This document shows, piece after piece, positions 10,428-21,597 of a stretch of 64,000 nt of DNA (positions are counted from its first letter, which is position 1; every line of letters starts with the position of its first letter). Where the stretch lies: contig OX246744.1 of the NCBI GenBank assembly GCA_945910005.1, positions 41,717,391 to 41,781,390 of the forward strand, given 5' to 3'. The DNA is from Isoperla grammatica (taxonomy: Eukaryota; Arthropoda; Insecta; Plecoptera; Perlodidae). A program made the translations under genes and the position numbers. Under the pieces are notes generated by a model that saw only the letters and a list, made by a program, of their open reading frames with translations, was not told the DNA's origin and made no database searches.

Positions 10428-10660
10428 TAGTCGTCACTGCGTCGTGGTTTACGCGTACCTTACGAGGGAAGGGTAGGTTTACGTCAAAAACATCACAAAA
10501 TGTTCATGTTTTAATTATATCTCAAGAATGCAAAACGAAATCGAAAATCTGAGTAATCAGCGTGCTGTGGTTTGGCAAGCCCTACAAACTGAATGATAAA
10601 TTTTATCTATACATTGTGATCAGTTTGACTGTAATACTTATTTAATTAGTTATGTAATGT

Positions 10661-10871
10661 AATAAAATAATAATAAATAAAATTAAATTAAATAAAATAC
10701 AATATAATAAAATAAAATAAAAAAAAAAAAAAATAAAATAAAATAAAATAAAATAAAATAAAATAAAATAAAAAAAAATAAAAAAAAATAAATAAATAAA
10801 AAAAAATAAAAAAAAAAAAATAAAAAAAAAAAAATAAATTAAAAAAAAAATAAATAAAAAAAAAAAAAATA
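10661..10871. repeat. (AAAATA)n / poly-A microsatellite, unit B
   Basis: Degenerate AAAATA array inside the foldback MITE, shorter and more A-rich than in unit A. Confidence 0.9.
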
Positions 10872-11052
10872 ATCGTAAATAATAATTTGTCTAATTAAAC
10901 CCCACAATCATACCGACCAATGACAATGATAATGATAGAATGTAAAAAACATTTATCATTCAGTTTGTAGTGTTTACCAAACCACAGCACGCTTATTACT
11001 CAGATTTTCGATATCGAGGTGCATTCTTGAGAAATAATTAAAATATAAAATA

Positions 11053-11400
11053 TACCCGGGTAAAATCCCGCTTCAGGCAAAAGTGTTTTAACTTCTAATA
11101 TGGATTAAATTCCATCACTTCTTGTCTTAGGAATAAGTAAACAGTGACTTTGAAGCCGTCCTAGCAACGAAGCACTCAATAAATTCAATGTTGTTCTGAA
11201 TCGGCCTCGTTGATTCTGGCATTTGTCCACAGGTGTTTGCACTGTCCAATCACTGATTCATGTGTTTAATATTTAAAAATAGATGTTTGATTGAATGATT
11301 GGTTATCGCTCACTTGTCAAAACAGGGTTGGTTTAGTCGCTTTTAATTTAAGTCCCACACTGAAAATCAGTCTTGTTACTGAGTGGGTAGACTCTATAAA
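11053..11400 (+). mobile_element. tRNA-Gly-type SINE, 5' truncated, unit B
   Basis: Orthologous to 2565-2912, with the same 5' truncation and 3' end GAGTGGGTAGACTC. Confidence 0.75.
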
Positions 11401-12680
11401 TAAGATTTTTTTTTACTGTTGCCTGAGTGAGATTAGAAAGAGGATGAATTCTTGAACACAACTACAGTTCCAGGAGAAGTGGTGATATTCACTTGGTTGT
11501 AAAATAATAATATTGCAGTTTTATCCGCATAGTTATTTATTACCATCATCCATAAATCCCAAACATTGTAATTGTAAATATAATAACTAACACTATTTTT
11601 TTAAGTTTACTACATAATTATAATGATAACATCGTCTAATTACTTGAGTGCGCGCAAGATAAGCACATTAATAAATTCCCAATGAATCTGTCATCTCGTA
11701 AATAGTAAAACAAATACGTACAGTAAAATTACTTCTTTTTTTTTACAAGTGACGTTGGCTAACAAGTTGAAGTTTAACCAAACTGTGAAATATTTTGTTA
11801 TCCGGGAGATTTAGAGAAACTTTGGTTTAAAAAATAGTATAACCATACTAAAGTAAATACTATATATAATGTAGGTTATAAATTGTTCTTTCTTATGCTT
11901 CCTAAATTAACCATTGCTACAAAAAATATTTTTAATATTAGTAACCATTAATGTATAATATAATATAATATAAAATATAAATATAATAATACAAACAAAT
12001 AATGCAAATATAATATAATATAACTTACATGTAAATGTATTATAAATAATAAAGACTATAAATAAGAATACAATCAATAAACAATGCCAACTAATTAATA
12101 CCTTACAAATTAAAATATACTTATTTAAAAGCGTTGAATAAAGTAAATGTTTGTGTCAACATCTCTACAAACATTTCAATATACATCGTAGTTGAAAAAT
12201 GTAACAGAATTTACTATGTGGAAAAAAATTGAAAATATATCAACATATTAATCACTTGAAAATGGCATTTACGAGTACGTTAACAATCAATTTAATTAAA
12301 AATACCTTAAGCATAAGAAAATTAGATATTATAATATTGCATCTTATCATTAATAAATTCACAATTTTATCATGTACATTGTTCACAACAATAACGATAA
12401 TTATAACATCTGCAAACACCTTTGAAGTAATGAAATCTACATAAAAATGTGAACATAGAAAATAAGATTTATTAACTTTTACTAAATATAACTTATTTTA
12501 TAAAGTACATAAACCTAAAATAAAATAGTCAAGCTAATATTTAATTCAAATATCTTACTGCATAGTTGATAACTCTAACCAAATATAATATTTGTTATGT
12601 TAAAAAACAAATGTTAATTAGTTTCCATGTGTTTGTCAGTAGACAAAAGCCTAATGAATGCAGTTAACATAAATACTTAA
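11401..12680. other. AT-rich flank, no gene seen
   Basis: AT-rich unit sequence. It includes about 350 bp near 12177-12530 absent from A but present in C. The one open frame here (12229-12444) is low-complexity AT and not conserved as protein in C, so I do not call it. Confidence 0.6.
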
Positions 12681-12967
12681 GAGCAAATGATACCTCTACG
12701 TCAAAAACCACAGAATAGTTGTATTTTTTAATTTTATCTCAAGATTGAAACACAAAATCGAAAATCTCAGAAACCATAGCACTGTGGTTTGGTAAGCTTT
12801 ACACACTGAATAATAAATACCGACGTTATAACGTTAAATACATTTATCATTCAGTCTGTAGGGCTTACCAAACCACATATGATTTTCGATTTACTTTTGA
12901 ATCTTGAGATATAATTAAAAAATGAAACTTTTCTGCGGTTTTTGACGTAGAGGTATACCCTTCGCTC
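12681..12967. mobile_element. TTAA-flanked (piggyBac-type) MITE, unit B
   Basis: Orthologous to 3837-4123, with TTAA at 12677-12680 and 12968-12971. Confidence 0.85.
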
Positions 12968-13112
12968 TTAACATTACTTACATTCTTACTAAATTACACA
13001 CCGAACGAGAAATAAATATTTTAAAGCCAAATCAAGAATAGTTTTCAAAACAACTCAACCATTCCATACATTAAATTAACTATGATTTGAGCCGGTTGAG
13101 TTTGCAATTAAA

Positions 13113-13216
13113 TGACAGTCTCACTAATGACAATCTCACTAATGACAATCTCACTTATGACAATCTCACTAATGATAATCTCACTAATGCCAGTCTCACT
13201 AATGACAGTCTCACTA
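13113..13216. repeat. 15-bp minisatellite TCTCACTAATGACAG, unit B
   Basis: One unit longer than in A. It overlaps the ancestral stop codon of the minus-strand gene at 13214-13216. Confidence 0.85.
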
Positions 13217-13505
13217 ATGACAGAAACAATCCTTCTTCTGAATGCACCAATTCTTGCAGAACGGAGGACTCGTAGTTAGAAGGTCCTTGCATCGAGGACA
13301 GGGGGGGTGGGGGTGTTTTTAGGCGGGGTGCAATACTGCCACCACAGGTACCAGGGGTCCCATGGGTTCCACGGCGGCATAGAGCCCCAAGACGAACCAG
13401 GGCCCCAAGACGAACTAAAGTGCCAATTGATAGGGGAGGCCACGGGAACGCCCACCCTGGCTCGTTGTCAATCCATGGAGGGCCCCACCCTGGGTTGTTA
13501 TCGAA
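13214..13505 (-). pseudogene. Vestigial seven-cysteine domain, copy B
   Basis: Downstream of the copy B stop, other frames still read Trp-rich sequence and then the CTPPKN motif. After a frameshift at the C tract (13 nt between aca and tgttttt, 7 G, T, 5 G on the plus strand) the rest reads CKNWCIQKKDCFCH and stop at 13214-13216. The same disruption pattern is present in copy A. In C and D the corresponding tract is 8 nt and in frame. Confidence 0.7.
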
Positions 13506-14215
13506 TCAGGGACGGCCCCACCCTGGCTTGTTGTCGACCCATGGAGGGCCCCACCCTGGCTTGTTGTCGACCCATGGAGGGCCCCACCCTGGCTTGTTGT
13601 CAACCCATGGATGGCCCCACCCTGGCTTGTTGTCGACCCATGGAGGGCCCCACCCTGGCTTGTTGTCAACCCATGGATGGCCCCACCCTGGCTTGTTGTC
13701 GACCCACGGATGACCCCACCCTGGCTTGTTGTCGACCCACGGACGGCCCCACCCTGGCTTGTTGTCAACCCATGGATGGCCCCCCCCTGGCTTGTTGTCG
13801 ACCCATGGATGACCCCACCCTGGCTTGTTGTCGACCCATGGATGACCCCACCCTGGCTTGTTGTCAACCCATGGATGGCCCCACCCTGGCTTGTTGTCGA
13901 CCCACGGACGGCCCCACCCTGGCTTGTTGTCGACCCATGGAGGGCCCCACCCTGGCTTGTTGTCAACCCATGGAGGGCCCCACCCTGGCTTGTTGTCAAC
14001 CCATGGATGGCCCCACCCTGGCTTGTTGTCGACCCATGGAGGGCCCAACCCTGGCTTGTTGTCGACCCATGGAGGGCCCAACCCTGGCTTGTTGTCGACC
14101 CATGGAGGGCCCAACCCTGGCTTGTTGTCGACCCATGGAGGGCCCAACCCTGGCTTGTTGTCGACCCATGGAGGGCCCAACCCTGGCTTGTTGTCGACCA
14201 ATGGAGGACCAAACC
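13450..14215 (-). repeat. 33-bp coding minisatellite, copy B
   Basis: Same 33-bp unit as copy A but 21 instead of 27 full coding units, with different internal order. This shows copy-number change after the duplication. Confidence 0.95.
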
Positions 14216-14805
14216 CTGGCTTGTTGTCATTGACTCTTTGCCCGTTACTTCGCTTACTCTGCAAAGACGAGTCCGCAAAGTCATCAGTCAAGTCATTAGC
14301 CAAGTCATCAGCTAAGTCATCAACCAACGTCGAGCCTTCCTCGCAGCGAACCTGATGGACGGGGAAGAAAACAAATATCAATCACACAACCTCAAACATA
14401 AATGTGTGTGGTCAGTCGTCGTAAAACAACCTCGGTGTTGCTTTTGTCACGGGTGGGTGAGCGGCAGCCAACCAGCGGCCGTGGCTTATTCAAATACCTG
14501 CTCGGGTTGGCTGAGACCGTAAACACGTCATTGATCGATGACGAAAGCATTACCGAAAATGTTTATGTGCTAGAAAACTCCATGTGCTAGAAGACTCAAT
14601 GTGCTAGATATCTCCATGTGCTAGAAGACTCAATGTGCTAGATATCTCCATGTGCTAGAAGACTCAATGTGCTAGATATCTCAATGAGTTAGAAGACTCC
14701 ATGTGCTAGATATCTCAATGAGTTAGAAGAGCCATGTCAGCTAATACTCACCATCAGCACGACAGCTATGAGGGGCACCAGGCCCCACGCCCACAGAAGT
14801 CTCAT
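13506..14805 (-). CDS. Secreted 11-residue-repeat protein, copy B (lost Cys domain)
   Basis: Exon 1 (14752-14805) encodes MRLLWAWGLVPLIAVVLM and ends at donor GTGAGT. The intron 14352-14751 (400 bp, phase 0) ends in CATCAG. Exon 2 (13506-14351) continues VRCEEGSTLVDD, an acidic Asp/Leu/Ala propeptide, SLQSKR at about residues 47-52, then 21 full and one partial DNKPG(W/L)G(H/P/R)PWV units, ending at TGA in a degenerate unit. The product is 299 aa: a secretory signal, an acidic pro-region and a Gly/Pro/Trp/Asn-rich repeat chain. Relative to C and D it lacks the cysteine domain, and P4 of the furin-like site is Gln instead of Arg. TATA box at 14892. It could be functional as a repeat-only peptide or be an early pseudogene. 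The identical stop in copy A dates the truncation before the A/B split. Confidence 0.65.
14409..14562. mobile_element. Intronic foldback MITE (ACTTCGGTAATGC family), copy B
   Basis: Orthologous to 5752-5908. Confidence 0.8.
14563..14727. repeat. 17-bp intronic minisatellite, copy B
   Basis: ATGTGCTAGAAGACTCA / ATGTGCTAGATATCTCC alternating array, as in copy A. Confidence 0.85.
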
Positions 14806-14891
14806 GATGTGTTCTCGACTCTTCAGTATCTTCAGATACTTCTATCTTTGAAACCGTTGAATGAAGTGACTTTTCATCCACACAATCGATG

Positions 14892-14899
14892 CTTTTATA
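14892..14899 (-). promoter_or_regulatory. TATA box, copy B
   Basis: TATAAAAG on the minus strand, 87 bp upstream of the copy B start codon and conserved in all four copies. Confidence 0.75.
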
Positions 14900-15334
14900 C
14901 AAGTTTCCATCGTGTATTGTTTCAACGTTGCATTATTTTCCTGATAATGTTTAATTATGATAATTTAAATGTGCTTTATTTCGATAATAATACATTATTT
15001 TGGAAAACACTCACGTTCATTTCGTAGGATTTTAATTTTATATGATAATATTTAGGAACATTGATGTTCTTTAGGACAGTTATTGCGAGTTGCAATAACA
15101 TTTTGGGCAATGTTTGGTTTTGATTGTTGGTTACCATTGAGAAAAGTAGCTATTCGACGAATAAGTAGTTATTGGGACATTGTAAGACTAGACCTTAATA
15201 AACGTAGAAAAATCATAGATGTTGCCCTAGCCTAGCGTGCGGAACACCCTCATACTGAAACCCCCACGGCTGCGAGACGATACACCCATTCCGAAACTAG
15301 TATCAGTATCTTCCAATTGAACTCACTAATCAGA

Positions 15335-15694
15335 GCCAACGGTTTAGCCGCGGTCGCTTAGCCGGTTCCCATATGAACACCGAAGTTAAGCAACCTCGGG
15401 TTAGGTCAGGAGGTGAATGGGTGACAACTCACCTGCGAAACACTAGTTACCGCTGGTTAGAGCAGATGGAGGGTTCGAAAGCTTGTGTAACAGCTTCGTT
15501 CTTCTCGTCAACAGTCCAGGTTAGTGGAGGAACCTGTATGACTGGTCAAAGTTACACCGTCTTTTCGGATGGGACGTAAAGCCGATGGTCCCCTTGGTAC
15601 TCTTCGACAGGAGTAGGCTACATGCTGGTCCTAGGCTTCCTCTCCTCCCTTCCTCATTATCATTCACCAATCATCACTCCCTACACTGGCCCTT
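15335..15694 (+). mobile_element. 5S rRNA-derived SINE, unit B
   Basis: Orthologous to 6671-7057. It keeps ACACCGAAGTTAAGCAAC and a GGTCAGGAGGTGAATGGGTG box C-like region. The tail is shorter than in A. Confidence 0.75.
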
Positions 15695-15861
15695 ATTACA
15701 ATAAAACAAATAATAAATAATTGGAGGGAGATAAATTTTAAACGATATTTGTATAATGTTGAGCGCTGTTTTTCTTTTTTTTCTAGTTATTTTAAGCTCT
15801 TTTTTTATTGGATCACAAATGTGACCGCTACTCGCAAAGATGTGACGTAAGTGCAACCTAA

Positions 15862-16527
15862 GGGTGCGGTCCGAAATGTACTCTGAATACTCCGTTTAGA
15901 GCATGGTTGATCATGGCACCGCCATTTTTATACTCGCTTTTTATACTCGATTACGGGACGCGATACACACCACCTTGCGCACCACTTCAAAAATGGATCG
16001 TGAACGTACAGCTATCGCGTACCTCATCATTGAACTCATCAATTCGAGCTCCGAAATATTAGTTCGAAATATTCATTTGGCTGCGATAAATTCTCCAGAC
16101 GCCTCTACAATGTGGTCAGGTAAATGGAACACGTTCATAACGTTCATAACCAAATGCATGTATGGGCACTCTAACCTAAGACTAGGCTTAGACCCTAGGA
16201 GAAAATAAAAAACCAATGTTTTGACCAAAAATATGAATAATCAATTAATACAAACTACTTAGAGCTCGCTGCGCATCGGAGGCCGTTAGTGTGACGCACA
16301 CTGGGCCCCAGCCGGCAATACAAATTCTACCATTTCGTTATATTCCCCGCCATATTTCTTCGCACTCCCAACACTCCGCGATTTTCACGGAGTATCTCGA
16401 GCGTACTCCGGAGCGCGCTCTCGACAGTAACGAGACGCAGAGCACGGAGTGCTTGGAGTATCTCGAGATGATTTCGGGACGCGCAGAGTGTAATCTGTGC
16501 ACTCGGAGTACATTTCGGACCGCACCC
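15862..16527. mobile_element. Harbinger-type element inserted only in unit B
   Basis: Terminal inverted repeat GGGTGCGGTCCGAAATGTAC at the left and its complement at the right, flanked by TAA at 15859-15861 and 16528-16530. Unit A has the empty site at 7612-7614. The arms extend imperfectly (GAGTACTCC-, CTCGA-rich). A TWA target site and this length suit a non-autonomous PIF/Harbinger element. Confidence 0.85.
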
Positions 16528-16648
16528 TAAGAATACTTACGTTGGGACAATAAATGTAGAAGTAAACCTGTATAGTATATGTGTACCCCCCACAAAGTAT
16601 CCACCAGACCAGCCGCCGCTGATGTATGTTGTGGTTTGTTTGTTACAG

Positions 16649-16791
16649 AAGCACAGGGTGTAAAAGGGTATCTGGAATTCGGTGAAAAGCTTGCCGACAA
16701 GTTTGGTTGCTACATTGCCTGGCCGCTGATACTCGCTAGCGACAATGTTCTGGTTGAGCTGTCCACATTCCCACTCATGAACCACGTTTAG
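16649..16791 (+). CDS. Terminal exon of unidentified gene, unit B copy
   Basis: Acceptor TTTGTTACAG, then 143 bp open to TAG. It encodes EAQGVKGYLEFGEKLADKFG followed by CYIAWPLILAS and an end STFPLMNHV. See the copy at 8352-8494: splice phase, length and stop are the same. No upstream exon is visible in the unit, which fits a fragment caught at the duplication border. Confidence 0.5.
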
Positions 16792-17582
16792 GAATATTAT
16801 AGGCACCGAGTTTGGCCACTGAGCGCGCTAGTGAAAACGAATGAAGCGCTCAAGTGACAATGTGACGCATCAAAAATTATAAAATATATAAAATGTGTAC
16901 ACATTAAAACTACATTATGTACAAATTTACGTTTTTTGTATGTTCTCTTTCAAGATTAATATCTTGTATTTTCGTAATGAAAGTCATCAATTTGACACTT
17001 TTATACTAGGACGTAAAATATTAGGGAACCCGCAACTGACGTCACATCCGAACTTCAACAATAGAACAAATGAATTGAACTGATGGACAAACAATCAGCT
17101 GTCAATATAATAAAATTGCAACCATACAAATAAAAACAAGTGTAGCAATAGTAACTGCTCACCATTTAAAACTTTTAATGATGGACAACGACTAAGTGAA
17201 AGTTTTGTATGTGTATTTGTTTGTTTCTTGTTTTGTTTTCCAAAATCCGAAGAAATTATTTTTTGACAGCTTGTTGTTTGTTTATCGATTCAATTCATTA
17301 ATTTCATTGTTGTCTTTTGGTGTTGCTAGTAAGGTGTGAGAAGTGTTAGATGCATGTTTTAGCGGTACAATGACTACTGCCAAACACTACTGCATATTTC
17401 CCAACCATCCCAACAGCCCCCGTTAACTCTTTTCAAAACAGGGTTGCCACATTGGACACTCGGCTTGCGTAGACTTCGTTCTCGTAGGCGTCGTTGAAAA
17501 TAGAAATAGAATCTAATTTCGAAGTCGCTGAAGGGGGCGGAGTCGTGTAAGTCGCTACGTTGCCTGATTGGCCAACGACTAA

Positions 17583-18106
17583 CGTTGTACGTTATACGTT
17601 ATACGATGTACGTTATATGTTATACGATGTACGTTATACGTTATATGTTATACGTTAACGTTATACGTTATACGTAATACGTAATACGTTGTACGTTATA
17701 TGTAATACGATGTACGTTATACGTTATACGTTTTACGTTTTACGTTTAACGTTATACGTTATACGTTATGTTATACGTAATACGTAATACGTTATACGTT
17801 GTACGTTATACGTTATACGTTATACGTTATACGTAATACGTTGTACGTTATATGTAATACGATGTACGTTATACGTTTTACGTTTTACGTTTAACGTTAT
17901 ACGTTATACGTTATATGTTATACGTAATACGTTATACGTTGTATGTTATACGTTATACGTTATACATTGTACGTTATACATTATACGTTGTACGTTTTAT
18001 GTTATAGGCCTACGTTGTACGTTATGCGTTGTAGGTTTTACGTTATATGTTATATGTTATACGTTATATGTTATACGTTCTACGTTCTACGTTCTACGTT
18101 CTACGT
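17583..18106. repeat. TACGTTATACGT minisatellite, unit C
   Basis: The longest of the three arrays, with higher-order repetition: a block near 17690-17760 recurs near 17830-17900. Confidence 0.85.
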
Positions 18107-18112
18107 TAAACG

Positions 18113-18249
18113 CCGACCTTGGAGCATGAGAACCCAGCATGAGGAAAACCTCTGGGGAAACCTTCGGTCAGGACTGGCGGTGGCCGGTATCGAACCGGCG
18201 ACCTCCGAATTAGAGTATCATGTCCTACCACTGAGCCATTGTAGTCAAG
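18113..18249 (-). mobile_element. tRNA-derived SINE, unit C (best preserved)
   Basis: On the minus strand the first 65 bp (18245 to about 18180) fold as a tRNA-like head: A-box TGGCTCAGTGGTAGGA, B-box GGTTCGATACC with stem GCCGG/CCGGC. The body ends at the TACGTT array. Copy-specific decay and its repeat context argue against a functional tRNA gene. Confidence 0.7.
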
Positions 18250-18998
18250 CAGTGGCGTAACTAGAGGGTTAGTGGGTCACCCACCCCCCCCCCCTCCACC
18301 GAAACTACATAGAGGCTGTTATTCTACCACTTACTACTTTACTTCATCTTTAGAACTAAGCTTAGAAAATATAATAATGATAGGTTAATGATAATTAATG
18401 TTATAATTGTGTTAGAAACAACAAGTGTGTAGGTCTACCTATCGCATATATTTCAACCAAAATAAATACATGATTCAGTTTGAACGTGGATGAACTATTG
18501 TGAACAATAAACAGTAACGTAATATAAACAAATAAAGAGGCCTAATGTTTAGAGTTTTATCTAATATAGGGTAAGGTCCCACGCCATCGGCAGTTTGTCT
18601 ACCGCCTTATGCTGCCCAACATACTTTAGTCGGGTAGTAGAAGTTCGCCAAGCGACGCGATGACGTAGCCTGATTAGTCGGCTACTTCACCGAAGATATA
18701 CGAAGACAGCCGAAAACTCCGTCATCGCGTCGCTTGGCGAACTTCTACTACCCGACTAAAGTATGTTGGGCAGCATAAGGTGGTAAGACAAATTGCCGAT
18801 TGCGTTGCGCCTCTACCCTATATTATTTACTAAAGGATTTTATTCCTTGACTCTTAAAAGCACGAAATATTTATAATAGTCGAAACCCATTTAGGGCTCC
18901 GGCGGCTGGGGCTTGGCCCCAGTCCCCACCTTGATGTCCCCACTCCTCACTTTCCCCTGTTAACCCCCCTCCGAAATAATTCCCCAAATACCCCACTG
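18250..18998. mobile_element. hAT-like non-autonomous element, unit C
   Basis: CAGTGGCGTAAC left end, decayed right end CCCCACTG, and a nested palindrome with arms around GTAGAAGTTCGCCAAGCGAC (18565-18815). Orthologous to 1147-1893. Confidence 0.8.
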
Positions 18999-19250
18999 TA
19001 GTCGTCACTGCGTCGTGGTTTACGTGTACCTTACGAGGGCAGGGTAGGTTTACGTCAAAAAACATCACAAAATTTTCGTATTTTAATTATATCTCAAGAA
19101 TGCACCTCGAAATCGAAAATCTGAGTAATCAGCGTGCTGTGGTTTGGTAAGCCCTACAGATTGAATGATAAATGTACCTTACATTGTGATCAGTATGACT
19201 GTAATACTTATTTAATTAGTTATGTAATTAAATAATAAAAAATAATAATA

Positions 19251-19606
19251 AATGAATAAATAGATAAAATAAATAAAATAAAATAAAATAAAATAAAATA
19301 AAATAAAATAAAATAAAATAAAATAAAATAAAATAAAATAAAATGAAATAAAATAAAATAAAATAAAATAAAATAAAATAAAATAAAATAAAATAAAATA
19401 AAATAAAATAAAATAAAATAAAATAAAATAAAATAAAATAAAATAAAACAAAATAAAATAAAATAGAATAAAATAAAATAAAATAAAATAAAATAAAATA
19501 AAATAAAATAAAATAAAATAAAATAAAATAAAATAAAATAAAATAAAATAAAATAAAATAAAATAAAATAAAATAAGATGAAATGAAATAAAATAAAACA
19601 AAATAA
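19251..19606. repeat. (AAAATA)n microsatellite, unit C
   Basis: About 350 bp of nearly perfect AAAATA, the longest copy of this array, inside the foldback MITE (about 19040-19827). Confidence 0.95.
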
Positions 19607-19827
19607 TATGAATAATGTAAAAAATAGTTTATGTAATTAAACCCCACAATCATACCATAGATATAAATATTGTTACCTTTATATCTATGATCATACCGAC
19701 CAATGCCAATGATAGAATGTTAAACACATTTATCATTCAGTTTGTAGGGCTTACCAAACCACTGACGCTGATTACTCAGATTTTCGATTTCCAGATGCAT
19801 TCTCGAAATATGATTTAAATATAAAAT

Positions 19828-20190
19828 ATACCCGGGTAAACTCCCGCTTCAGGCAAAAGTGTTATAACTGATAATATGGCTTAAATTCCATTACTTCTTG
19901 TCTTAGGAATAAGTAAACGGTGACTTCGGAGCCGTCCTAGCAACGAATCACTCATTAAATTCAAAGTGGTTCTGAATCGGCCTTGTTGATTCTGACATTT
20001 GTCCGCAGGTGTTCGCACTGTCCAGTGTCCAATCACTGACTCATATGTTTCGTATTTGAAATATAGATCTTTGATTGGTTATCGCTCACTCGTCGATGGT
20101 GTTCGAAGCCTACAGGGTTGGTTTAGTCGCTTTAAATTAAAGTCCCCCACTGAAAATCAGTTTCGTTACTGAGTGGGTAGACTCTATAAA
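19828..20190 (+). mobile_element. tRNA-Gly-type SINE, 5' truncated, unit C
   Basis: Orthologous to the A and B copies. It keeps a GTCGATGGTGTTCG-type segment lost in A and B but present in the copies at 24714 and 51689. Confidence 0.7.
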
Positions 20191-21597
20191 TAAGATTTGT
20201 TTACTGTTGCCTGAGTGAGATTAGAAATAAGATGAATTCTTGAACACAACTACAGTTCAAGGAGAAGTGGTGATATTCACTTGGATGTAAAATAATAAAA
20301 TTGAAGTTTGTATCCACATAGTTCTTTATTTCGATCATCCATAAATCCCAAACATTGTAATTGTAAATATAATAATTAACATAAGTATTTTAAGTGTACT
20401 ACATAATTATAGTGATAACATCGTCTAATTACTTGAATGCGGGCGAGATAAGCACATTTATAAATTCTCCATAAATCTGTCATCTCGTAAAAAAGAAAAC
20501 AAATACGTACAGTAAAATTAGTTTTTTTTTTTACTTCAAGTGACGTTGGCTAACAAGTTGAAGTTTAACATTCTGTGACCTATTTTGTTATCCGGGAGAT
20601 TTAGAGAAACTTAGGTTAAAAAAATAGGATAACCATACCTAATACTATATATAATGTAGGCAATAAATTGTTCTTTCTTATGCTTCCTAAATTAACCATC
20701 GCTACAAAAAATATTTTGAATATTAGTAACCATTAATGTATAATATAATATGATATAAAATATCAATTTATTAATACAAATAAATAATGCAAAAATAATA
20801 TAATATAACTCACATGTAAATGTATTATAAATTATATAGACTATAAATAAGAATACAATCAATAAACAATGCCAACTAATGAATACCTTACAAATTAAAA
20901 TATACTACCTTAAAAGCGTTGAATAAAACACAGATGTTTGTGTAAACATCACTGCAAATATTTCAATACATCTTAGTTGAAAAAAGTAACAGAATTTACT
21001 ATATGGAAAATAATTGAAAATATATCAACATATTAATCACTTAAAAAATGGCATTTACGAAGTACGCTAACAATCAGTTTGAATTAAAAATACCTTAATC
21101 GTAAGAAGATTATATATTATAATATGGCATCTTATCATTAATAAATTCACACTTTTATCATGGACATTGTTCACAACAAAAACGATAATTAAAACATCTT
21201 TAAACCCCTTTGAAGTAATGAAATGTACATACAAATGTGACCATAGAAAATTAGAACTATATACTATTAATAGAATATGACTTATTTTATAAGCTACATA
21301 AATCTAAAATAAAATAGTAAAGCTAATATTTAATTCAAATATCTTACTGCATAATTATTAATTCTAACCAAATATTATATATTTTTTGTTAAAACTAAAA
21401 TGTTGATGAGTTTCCATGTGTTTACCACTAGACAACAGTGTTAATAATGTAGTAAACATAAATAGTCACATCATTTAAATTCTTACCCATTTAAACCAAA
21501 AAAAAACAATATGAACCAAATTACGATTAGTGTCCATGGCAACTCAACCATCCCAAATATTAAATGAACTAAGACCTGACCAGTTGAGTTATAAGTG
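20191..21597. other. AT-rich flank, no gene seen
   Basis: AT-rich sequence collinear with 2913-4260 and 11401-13110 but without the TTAA MITE. No supported gene. Confidence 0.6.

Larger units (their letters stand above)
8830..17127. repeat. Tandem segmental duplication, unit B
   Basis: This is collinear with unit A and almost identical by eye. It differs mainly by transposon presence or absence, by minisatellite copy number, and by about 350 bp near 12170-12530 that A has lost. It carries the second secreted-peptide gene, the second 5S-derived SINE and the second copy of the plus-strand terminal exon. Confidence 0.9.

Noticed and set aside
12229..12444. 71-codon frame
   Set aside because: AT-rich low complexity; the matching region of unit C is not open.
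18180..18245. Functional tRNA gene
   Set aside because: A and B boxes are present, but it is the head of a repeated SINE with a common body; sibling copies are decayed.
19212..19653. Minus-strand FILFYFILFY frames (also 2120-2425)
   Set aside because: Translations of the AAAATA microsatellite.
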